From Gammaproteobacteria bacterium (GTDB taxonomy: Bacteria; Pseudomonadota; Gammaproteobacteria; Pseudomonadales; Pseudohongiellaceae): a DNA stretch of 5,426 nt. The position numbers were made by a program, and so were the translations under genes. A model generated the notes under the pieces. That model was not told where the DNA came from, did no database searches, and saw only the letters and a program-made list of their open reading frames with translations. Where the stretch lies: positions 1-5,426 of the forward strand of contig DORE01000166.1 in NCBI GenBank assembly GCA_003514305.1, written 5' to 3'. Shown here one piece after another: positions 1 through 5,284 of the stretch. Numbering within the stretch: position 1 is the first letter of the stretch; every line of letters begins with the position of its first letter.

Positions 1-1
1 G

Positions 2-880
2 CTAAATTTTGATCGTGATATCGCTGGCCCAATGGCAAGAACCGTAGAGGATGGCGTAAGACTATTCAACGTTATAGCAGGATATGACCCCAATGATCCG
101 TTAGTAGAACCAAATCGGCGCGAAGAGAACTACTTAGAGTTCCTCAATGTTGATGGCCTCACAGGTAAGCGTTTGGGGGTACTTCGAAACCTTGTGGATC
201 AAGAAGGAGCAGATCCTGAAATAAAACTTATCTTCGAGGATGCTTTATTGAGCTTAGCGGAAGCCGGTGCTGAAATCGTTGATCCATTCTCAATCGAGGA
301 TTTCAGGTCCCTAAGCGACGCTATTCCATTTTGTCCGAGATTTCGCTATGACGCCGCTCAATACTTGCGGACGTTGAGTAGTCCGCCAATAAATGACGTT
401 AGCGCTGTGCTTGAAACCAATGAAATTTCTGATGAAGCTCGCAGCCGTCTGACTTTTTACTCTAAGTATCCGATGGAGATCTCACCTGACGAATGGGAGG
501 AACCATGCATTACCTGGCCAAATAATCCGCTGCGTAATCAGCTTCTGCACAATGTCGTAACATCTATGGACGCGACGCAGATCGATGCCATCATCTTTCC
601 TACTTGGTCGAATCCGCCCGCGCACATTGATCGTGGCGTTGAAGAGTATGCGGGGGACAATAGTCAACTGCTGGCGCCAGATGCAGGACTACCAGCTTTA
701 ACGATCCCAATGGGTTTCTGGCGGGAACATTTACCAGCAGGTCTCCAATTCGTGGGAAGACCATATTCAGAAGGCGCGCTTATAGAAATGGCGTACTCTT
801 TCGAGCAGGCAACTCATTATCGCCGCCCTCCGGCTGGCTACGCCGAATTAGATAAAAGAAAACACTCGTTGTTTGAATGA
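2..880 (+). CDS. Amidase-signature family hydrolase, C-terminal part (5' end outside window)
   Basis: Amidase-signature enzymes hydrolyse amide bonds with a Ser-cisSer-Lys triad, usually in the cytoplasm. The frame is open from base 2, ten codons before the first ATG at 32, and those codons read straight into the family motif DIAGPMARTVED followed by IAGYDP, so the ATG at 32 is internal and the gene runs off the left edge. About 292 residues are visible of a usual 450-550. The missing part should hold the Lys and both catalytic Ser residues, so activity cannot be judged. The C-terminal family blocks are present: IIFPTWSNPP near residues 187-196 (counted from base 32), AGLPALTIPMGF at 218-229, LPAGLQFVGRP at 234-244, then an EQA..YRRPP tail. 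The stop is TGA at 878-880 and the next gene starts 48 nt later (ATG 929) in the same direction, suggesting an operon with the carboxyltransferase. The substrate cannot be told from this part; GatA, allophanate hydrolase and aryl-acylamidase are relatives. Confidence 0.93.
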   Translation, partial: LNFDRDIAGPMARTVEDGVRLFNVIAGYDPNDPLVEPNRREENYLEFLNVDGLTGKRLGVLRNLVDQEGADPEIKLIFEDALLSLAEAGAEIVDPFSIEDFRSLSDAIPFCPRFRYDAAQYLRTLSSPPINDVSAVLETNEISDEARSRLTFYSKYPMEISPDEWEEPCITWPNNPLRNQLLHNVVTSMDATQIDAIIFPTWSNPPAHIDRGVEEYAGDNSQLLAPDAGLPALTIPMGFWREHLPAGLQFVGRPYSEGALIEMAYSFEQATHYRRPPAGYAELDKRKHSLFE

Positions 881-928
881 TTTAATCCTTTTAGTTTAAT
901 ACCGTTTTAGGTGGTTTTATTCAGTCTT

Positions 929-2482
929 ATGAGCTGGGAAAAAGAAATTCGAGAAATAGAGAAGCGGAAGCACCTCGCACTATTGCAAGGTGGTGAGTCT
1001 GCAATAGTAAAACAACATCAAAAGGGACGGCTGACAATAAGAGAGAGAATTTCTGCATTAGTTGATCCTGGCAGCTTTGAGGAACTTGGCCTTGCTGCCG
1101 GGTCAGCGAGTGTCGATGCATCTGGCGGCCTGACAAGCTTTGAGCCGGCAAATTTCCTCATTGGGTTCGGAAAAGTTAATGGGCGGAAAATTGTTGTTGG
1201 AGGCGAAGATTTCACGATGAAGGGAGGGTCTCCGTCCGCAGCAGGCTTGCGAAAAAGCATTTATGCTGAGGATCTCGCGCTTCAATATAAAGTGCCACTA
1301 GTCCGGCTTCATGAAGGAGCAGGAGGAAGTGTTGGGGGAAGTAGCAGAAAGCCTACAAGCATATCGGACCCAGTTTACTCACCACCAAGGTTCAAATCTG
1401 TGGCTCAAGCAATGGCAACGGTCCCGGTCGCTACCGCTGCCCTTGGGTCAGTAGCAGGATTACCTGCCGGTCGGCTCGTTGCATCACACTTTTCCGTTAT
1501 GTCCAAGGCAACAGCGCAAATATTAACAGCGGGCCCGGCGGTAGTTGCACGGGCGATGGGTGAACAAAAAAGCAAAGAAGAGCTAGGCGGCTGGAAGGTA
1601 CATACGAAGAATGGCACCGTAGATAATGGAGCTGATGATGAGATAGCATGCTTGGGTGAGATCAAAAAATTTCTGTCTTACATGCCAAACAACATACATG
1701 AACTAGCCCCGAGGCTAAATTGTGAGGATCCAGCAGACCGTAAAGATCAAATTCTCACCACCATAATTCCTCGGGATCGAAGGAAGTCTTTCGATATGCG
1801 AGTAATTATAAATTGTATTGTGGATCTCCACAGCTTTTTCGAGATTGGAGCCGGCTACGGCCGATCCCAAATAACAGGTCTTGCGAGGCTGAATGGACAA
1901 CCAGTCGGTATCTGGGCGAACAATTGCAAGTTCCTCGCTGGTGCTATGACAGCCGATGGTGCTAACAAGGCGCGCCGTTTTATGGAATTATGCGAGTTGT
2001 TCCGCCTTCCCATTGTTGCTCTTGTTGATGAGCCCGGGTTTATGATTGGTAGTCAGGCGGAGAAGGAGGCCACGATAAGACACGGTACCGCAGCTGTTCT
2101 GACCGCAGCAATGACAACAGTTCCGTGGGCGTCCGTCATGGTTCGAAAGTCTTTTGGTGTTGCCCAAGCGGCACACTATGGGCCAGACGGCTTTGTTATC
2201 GCCTGGCCGTCTGCTGAAAGCGGACCATTACCGGTGGAAGGAGGAGTAGCAGTAGCTTTTCAAAAAGACATAGCCTCGGCACCGGACCCTGACGCTAGGC
2301 GTCGTGAATTAGAGGCGGAATTCGCTGCTAGGCAATCTCCCTTTCCGAGATCAGAGTCATTCAGTGTCCATGACCTAATTAATCCGGCAGAAACTAGATC
2401 TGAACTTTGTCGTTGGATTGATAGAGTTGTAGCGCTTCTACCAGCTCTTTTGGGCTCCGCACAATTTCATATACGACCCTGA
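929..2482 (+). CDS. Acyl-CoA carboxylase-type carboxyltransferase subunit
   Basis: This subunit moves CO2 between carboxybiotin and an acyl-CoA (carboxyl transferase domain family, crotonase fold, cytoplasmic). The 517 aa match the single-chain PccB/MccB-like class, with both halves present. The N-terminus MSWEKEIREIEKRKHLALLQ and KGRLTIRERISALVDPGSFEE (33-53) are typical of the family. A glycine-rich oxyanion loop EGAGGSVGG lies at 129-137. The C-terminal half has GLARLNGQPVGIWANN (317-332), LVDEPGFMIGSQAEKEATIRHG (365-386) and VPWASVMVRKSFGVAQAAH (398-416), and ends INPAETRSELCRWID. ATG 929 is preferred over an in-frame GTG at 911, because the family usually begins at MSW and an in-frame TAG sits just before the GTG. 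The only Shine-Dalgarno-like bases, AGGTGG at 909-914, are 14 nt from the ATG, so initiation looks weak. Where PccB proteins have a specificity-setting Asp (RKAYGGAYDVM), this protein has Ala414, so the acyl substrate is uncertain. The alpha subunit of a biotin-dependent decarboxylase is an alternative, but no membrane beta subunit is nearby. Confidence 0.93.
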   Translation: MSWEKEIREIEKRKHLALLQGGESAIVKQHQKGRLTIRERISALVDPGSFEELGLAAGSASVDASGGLTSFEPANFLIGFGKVNGRKIVVGGEDFTMKGGSPSAAGLRKSIYAEDLALQYKVPLVRLHEGAGGSVGGSSRKPTSISDPVYSPPRFKSVAQAMATVPVATAALGSVAGLPAGRLVASHFSVMSKATAQILTAGPAVVARAMGEQKSKEELGGWKVHTKNGTVDNGADDEIACLGEIKKFLSYMPNNIHELAPRLNCEDPADRKDQILTTIIPRDRRKSFDMRVIINCIVDLHSFFEIGAGYGRSQITGLARLNGQPVGIWANNCKFLAGAMTADGANKARRFMELCELFRLPIVALVDEPGFMIGSQAEKEATIRHGTAAVLTAAMTTVPWASVMVRKSFGVAQAAHYGPDGFVIAWPSAESGPLPVEGGVAVAFQKDIASAPDPDARRRELEAEFAARQSPFPRSESFSVHDLINPAETRSELCRWIDRVVALLPALLGSAQFHIRP

Positions 2483-2505
2483 CAATTTATTGTGGAATAA
2501 AAAAT

Positions 2506-2730
2506 ATGACCAAGGTAGCGCTAGAGACTGCTGGTAGTGTGTGGAAGATCCTGATTAATGTCGGAGACTTTGTGAATATTGGGACAACCATGTTTATCCT
2601 CGAGGTCATGAAAATGGAGGTTCCATACGAAGCTCCCAAGAAGGGCAAAGTCGTTGCCATATATATCAAGGAAGGCGACCTTGTTGAGGAAGAGCAAATC
2701 GCGGTCGAGATAGAAGATACTGAAGGTTGA
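2506..2730 (+). CDS. Biotin carboxyl carrier protein (minimal biotinyl domain)
   Basis: This carrier swings a biotin between a biotin carboxylase and the carboxyltransferase encoded just upstream. It is a stand-alone biotinyl domain of 74 aa with no Pro/Ala-rich linker or N-terminal extension; AccB-type carriers are about 150 aa. The hallmark EVMKMEV is at residues 33-39, with Lys36 (codon 2611-2613) the biotin attachment site. The flanking halves show the pseudo-symmetric pattern of the fold: GSVWKILINVGDFVNIG (10-26) and GKVVAIYIKEGDLVEEEQ (45-62), each with a V-x-x-GD turn. Val precedes MKM where Ala or Ser is more usual; this keeps the core intact. The gene begins 23 nt after the carboxyltransferase stop, so co-transcription is likely. 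The ribosome binding site is weak, with only TGTGGA at 2491-2496. A lipoyl domain is the main alternative fold, but the MKM motif argues for biotin. Confidence 0.92.
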   Translation: MTKVALETAGSVWKILINVGDFVNIGTTMFILEVMKMEVPYEAPKKGKVVAIYIKEGDLVEEEQIAVEIEDTEG

Positions 2731-3060
2731 ACAGCAAGATTTTCGGATTCACTGTCCGCTTGAAACTAAAGTGCTGATTGTCGAGAAGCTTAACAGTCGC
2801 AGGAATAAGAACCGCTGAGCAATATGCTCGATTCTGACATGATCTTTCTATTACTGGCCCGACGATAAAAGTTTCTCATCGGGAACCCGTAGACGCGTTG
2901 CGATTTATTCAGCTAATCTGCGGACGTCTCGCTCTTCTTCTTTCACAGACTGTAAAAGGCATTGAGACTCCGATAGTATTTCCGATGAGTGAGTAATATT
3001 TAATATGCAAAAAAGTAGGTACACTATGAGCCTGTAAATATCCGGCTTGTCGTCAACGTT
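2731..3060. other. Intergenic stretch without a supported gene
   Basis: No convincing coding sequence is seen on either strand in these 330 bases. The stretch holds an imperfect palindrome at 2858-2883, listed separately. A T/A-rich segment lies just before the desaturase (about 2991-3027), where a promoter would be expected, but I find no good -35/-10 pair with proper spacing. A minus-strand open stretch from 3087 to a TAA at 2905-2907 lacks an ATG and overlaps the desaturase start antisense, so it is not called. No remnant of a biotin carboxylase gene could be read here. Confidence 0.6.
2858..2883. repeat. Imperfect 12+12 palindrome between operon and desaturase gene
   Basis: The arms CCCGACGATAAA and TTTCTCATCGGG flank a two-base centre (AG). 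Ten of twelve positions pair, with C-A and T-C mismatches. It lies 128 nt after the biotin carrier stop. No T-run follows on either strand, so it is not a standard intrinsic terminator. It could be a transcript-end hairpin used with Rho, an operator, or chance. Confidence 0.35.
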
Positions 3061-3975
3061 ATGAAAAATATTACTTCTAATCAGAGCTTAAGACCGAGAG
3101 CGATCCTATGGAGTTTGCCACAGCCATTGGCTGTGTTAGGCTCGGCGGCATTGGTAGCAAGCGCCATCACCACTGGTTGGACCGACGCGGACCTGCTTAC
3201 ATCGATTATTCTGCTATTGCCAATACCAACCCTCTTAGTGTGGGAGCGCCTCGCTCCGCGCCGGAGTGATTGGATATTAGATTGGAAGGACTACCTGGAA
3301 GATAGTTTCTGGGTACTGGCAACCTTCATGATCTGGGTGCCACTCTACGATGAGTATTACGAGTCACCTATTTCGGACGCCTTCAACTGGCTGAGGGAGA
3401 TTTCAGCTTTCCCTGTAGCGCTTAATGGAGATACCACGCTTGAATTACTCGTTTTGGCGTTCGTTACCATGCTGATGACCGAATTCATTTACTATTGGTT
3501 GCATCGCATTCAGCATCGCTATAAATTTTTCTGGCGGATGCATGCTACCCATCACCACATCACCAAAATGAGTGCTGGGCGGGCTGACCGCACGCATCCG
3601 TTGGAATTTATGGCCCTGAGTCTTGCTCCCACTGTTGTTTTAGCATTCTTTCAGGTTGATGGAGATGTGATCTCGGTTTTTATCACTATGCGACTTACCA
3701 CCGTCTATTTTAACCACTGCAACTTACCCCTAAGGTCAGGGATCTTCGGCTGGGTGTTTACTACCGCAGAGTGGCACCATCTGCATCACTCACTTAACCG
3801 AAATGAGAGCGACAGGAATTTCGGTTGCGCGCTCATCATATGGGATCGCGTTTTTGGTACATTCAACGGCAACACCGATGTTGTTAAGATCGGAAACGGC
3901 TCTGGAGAACAGCTATCCTTATTTATGCAATTAACCATGCCTTTTCGTTCTGATAACACCCTACGCAACTTATAG
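3061..3975 (+). CDS. Sterol desaturase / fatty acid hydroxylase superfamily membrane protein
   Basis: Members are integral-membrane, non-haem di-iron oxygenases that hydroxylate or desaturate lipids such as sterols, fatty acids, carotenoids or sphingolipids, using O2 and an electron donor. The 304-aa protein has the full set of metal-binding histidines: HRIQH (148-152), HATHHH (161-166), THP with His179, NH at His219, and HHLHH (239-243). The closing NFGCALIIWDRVFGTF (253-268) is typical of the superfamily. Hydrophobic segments lie at roughly 20-38, 45-61, 82-97, 127-146 and 183-206, with the histidine boxes after the fourth and fifth, as expected for a cytoplasmic active site. An in-frame TAG at 3016-3018 leaves ATG 3061 as the first good start, but no Shine-Dalgarno sequence is visible. 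The gene stands alone, with 330 nt before it and nearly 900 nt after it, so neighbours give no clue to substrate. Assignment to the superfamily is firm; a specific substrate is not supported. Confidence 0.93.
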   Translation: MKNITSNQSLRPRAILWSLPQPLAVLGSAALVASAITTGWTDADLLTSIILLLPIPTLLVWERLAPRRSDWILDWKDYLEDSFWVLATFMIWVPLYDEYYESPISDAFNWLREISAFPVALNGDTTLELLVLAFVTMLMTEFIYYWLHRIQHRYKFFWRMHATHHHITKMSAGRADRTHPLEFMALSLAPTVVLAFFQVDGDVISVFITMRLTTVYFNHCNLPLRSGIFGWVFTTAEWHHLHHSLNRNESDRNFGCALIIWDRVFGTFNGNTDVVKIGNGSGEQLSLFMQLTMPFRSDNTLRNL

Positions 3976-4456
3976 TGTCAACCGTCAAACGATTAATTGG
4001 ATACGAATTACCCAGCATAAAACGTTTGTAGCGAAGTAGAAGCATTATCGATTAGGAGCGGATTGTTAATCATAACAAGCGCATCGGAATCCAGATGAAA
4101 AGACCGCATTCTTTACAATCTCAGTCTGCTGTAAACACTCTCCGCGCATCGTCAAACAAATCCTATATGATAGGGTCAATCCATGAAGACTCCAGCTATT
4201 ATTCGAAGAGATTCATGTAACCCGCCTAAAAGACATCTCACTTAGCTACAGCCTTTTGCGCCTCAAGTGCAGAAAGTATTCGCGTCATATATATGGGTGA
4301 TAGCACCTCAACTTGGGTTAAATGCAGCACACCCAGGCCTTGGCTAAAATTCATTTACAGTGTCCAATGGCCATGCATAAGAATTAGGTAAAACTCCTAA
4401 GTCATGGATTGATGTTTAGAAACGCTCCACCTGCAGTACTGGCAAGTTCCCTGTGA

Positions 4457-4675
4457 TCAATTGTCAGTATCGACGCTGTGTAGTAGACCGATGCATTTGC
4501 GAATCACATGCCCTACCGCTGTCAAGGCATGCCGAATAGAGAGTTGCTCGTTCTGGTTTGTCACACATTCGCTATGGAAAATGGGGAGGAAAGACGCAAG
4601 TTGTGTCAAGCGATCACCTCTCAGGTTATCTAACGCCTCAAAACTAAATAATGCTAGAACCTCAACTAGGTTGTT
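4457..4675 (-). pseudogene. Possible C-terminal remnant of an unidentified gene
   Basis: A minus-strand frame of 72 codons is open between TAG (4676-4678) and TGA (4457-4459). The translation is rich in Leu, Ala, Val and charged residues and low in Trp and Cys, for example RLTQLASFLPIFHSECVTNQ and SIRHALTAVGHVIRKCIG, which suggests amphipathic helices. There is no ATG in the frame and no ribosome binding site near its upstream end, so it is not a complete gene as it stands; it could be the tail of a gene broken by the TAG. The family was not recognised. A plus-strand frame covers the same bases, but its composition is less protein-like. Chance openness is a real alternative, since a 72-codon frame somewhere in such a stretch is not rare. 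Confidence 0.25.
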
Positions 4676-4680
4676 CTAGC
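4640..4680 (-). terminator. Bulged hairpin with T-rich 3' flank, candidate terminator of the SMR transcript
   Basis: On the minus strand, GCTAGAAC and GTTCTAGC form perfect 8-bp arms around 12 bases (4653-4680). An alternative fold pairs GCTAG with CTAGC and AACCT with AGGTT, giving 10 bp with a 3-nt bulge and a 5-nt loop. Reading leftward on the minus strand the stem is followed by ATTATTTAGTTTT, a broken T-tract. It lies about 180 nt past the SMR transporter stop. On the plus strand no T-run follows, so a terminator role would be minus only. The long distance and imperfect T-tract keep confidence low. Confidence 0.35.
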
Positions 4681-4862
4681 CACACGAGTCTAGAGGTTGG
4701 TTTGTCGTCTCAGGTAGCGGAAGCTGTCGTATATATGTCCATCTTGGTATAAATATCATGGCCGATGTGAATAGCCTGCATATGACCGTAGAAAGTTCCA
4801 ATTCGAGGAGGGATACCAATGGCTCCAGCGCCACTGAATTAAACGCAATCTATCCGCCCTGC

Positions 4863-5183
4863 TTATGCCCTGTAGATGTTGACTATCGTCACGCCCACAA
4901 CAATGAAAAATAAGCCTGCAACACTCTGCCAGTTAAGAGCTTGCCGATAAAACACGCTGCTTAGTATTGCGACTGAGAACACGCCAAGACCCGCCCATGA
5001 CGCATATATTACAGATAGGGGTAGCTTCTCTGTTACCAACGCAAGTAGATAAAAAGATACTCCGTAAAAGAACAACAAAAAAAGGCTCGGTAAAGGTTTT
5101 GAAAAATTATGGGTTAGCGGGAGAAGCATCGTACCCGCAACCTCAAACCCGACTGCAGCGAGCAGAGCAATATACACAGTCAT
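4863..5183 (-). CDS. EmrE/Qac-type small multidrug resistance (SMR) transporter
   Basis: SMR proteins are four-helix inner-membrane antiporters that work as dimers and exchange toxic cations for protons. The 106 aa align with E. coli EmrE without gaps by eye. Glu14, the proton and substrate site, is in FEVAGT; Tyr40, Tyr60, Trp63, Gly65, Gly67, Gly90 and Gly97 all fall on their EmrE positions (YASWAGLG at 60-67; AGLFFIVVG at 89-97). Predicted helices are near 4-21, 32-50, 56-76 and 86-103. The guanidinium-exporter (SugE/Gdx) signature EVVW after the Glu is absent: EVAG with Thr18 matches the EmrE/Qac branch. EmrE Lys22 is Pro here. ATG 5181-5183 is the start, since an in-frame TGA lies upstream at 5211-5213 and the family begins a few residues before this helix. 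No good ribosome binding site precedes it; instead the ATG overlaps the stop of a short upstream ORF (ATGA), suggesting translational coupling. Substrates cannot be named from sequence. Confidence 0.95.
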   Translation of the reverse strand: MTVYIALLAAVGFEVAGTMLLPLTHNFSKPLPSLFLLFFYGVSFYLLALVTEKLPLSVIYASWAGLGVFSVAILSSVFYRQALNWQSVAGLFFIVVGVTIVNIYRA

Positions 5184-5257
5184 CCGACTTTCGCCGCTTG
5201 AAAAAAAGAATCATAGACAATGCCCCCATGCAATATTTTGCATAGCCTTTCGTTCAT
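5180..5257 (-). CDS. 25-codon leader ORF overlapping the SMR start
   Basis: This short minus-strand ORF begins MNERLCKILHGGIVYDS and ends QAAKVG with TGA at 5180-5182. That stop shares ATGA with the SMR start at 5181-5183. It has the best ribosome binding site of the window, GAGGAG at 5263-5268, 5 nt from its ATG. The SMR gene has no such site, so ribosomes finishing here may re-initiate on the transporter. The coding strand carries seven T (5201-5207) across the Ser-Phe-Phe codons, and a 6-bp hairpin ATGCAA/TTGCAT (5228-5243) lies inside the ORF. The product matches no family I know and is probably not a functional protein in itself. One extra T would join it in frame to the transporter, so a frameshift, sequencing error or transcript slippage is an alternative. 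It lies 27 nt after the stop of the gene entering from the right. Confidence 0.5.
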   Translation of the reverse strand: MNERLCKILHGGIVYDSFFQAAKVG

Positions 5258-5262
5258 CTTGA

Positions 5263-5268
5263 CTCCTC
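5263..5268 (-). promoter_or_regulatory. Strong ribosome binding site of the leader ORF
   Basis: GAGGAG on the minus strand stands five bases (TCAAG) before the ATG of the leader ORF. It is the clearest Shine-Dalgarno sequence in the window and decides the leader start. It also implies that translation of the minus-strand operon enters here rather than at the SMR ATG. Confidence 0.65.
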
Positions 5269-5284
5269 GTTATCAAAGTAACCC

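Larger units (their letters stand above)
3976..4862. other. Gene-poor stretch, possibly decayed minus-strand coding DNA
   Basis: No intact gene is seen in these 887 bases. The minus strand holds several short open stretches that look like protein but are broken by stops or lack starts: 4710-4838 (ends YTKMDIYTTASAT), 4457-4675 (listed separately), 4238-4354 (starts MNFSQGLGVLHLTQVEVL, 38 codons) and 4008-4109 (starts MRSFHLDSDALVMINNP, 33 codons). None was recognised, and open frames of 30-70 codons arise by chance at this composition. A plus-strand frame of 72 codons at 4461-4679 is rich in Cys, Ser and Arg and reads like an antisense shadow. A 6-bp palindrome TTGTTA/TAACAA with a 4-nt loop lies at 4063-4078. 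The stretch may be a gene graveyard, an untranslated region, or ordinary spacer. Confidence 0.45.

Noticed and set aside
911..928. GTG at 911 as the start of the carboxyltransferase
   Set aside because: It follows directly on an in-frame TAG with no ribosome binding site, and the family normally starts at the MSW encoded from 929.
2905..3087. Minus-strand open stretch ending LQSVKEEERDVRRLAE
   Set aside because: No ATG start, part lies antisense to the desaturase start, and openness of 60 codons can occur by chance.
4060..4090. CATAACAAGCGCATCGG resembling the left end of an integron attC site
   Set aside because: No matching right-hand core site in inverted orientation was found within the usual length, and no integrase is present.
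4461..4679. Plus-strand 72-codon frame starting MSVSTLCSRPMHL
   Set aside because: Cys/Ser/Arg-rich composition, no ribosome binding site and no recognisable motif; it overlaps a more protein-like minus-strand frame.
4863..5183. Guanidinium-exporter reading of the SMR gene, linked to amidase plus carboxylase
   Set aside because: The Gdx/SugE EVVW signature is missing and EmrE-type residues are present; the carboxyltransferase is of acyl-CoA type, and no guanidine riboswitch was seen upstream.
4967..5245. Plus-strand 92-codon frame
   Set aside because: It is antisense to the firmly identified SMR gene and its leader; the translation is basic and without family features.
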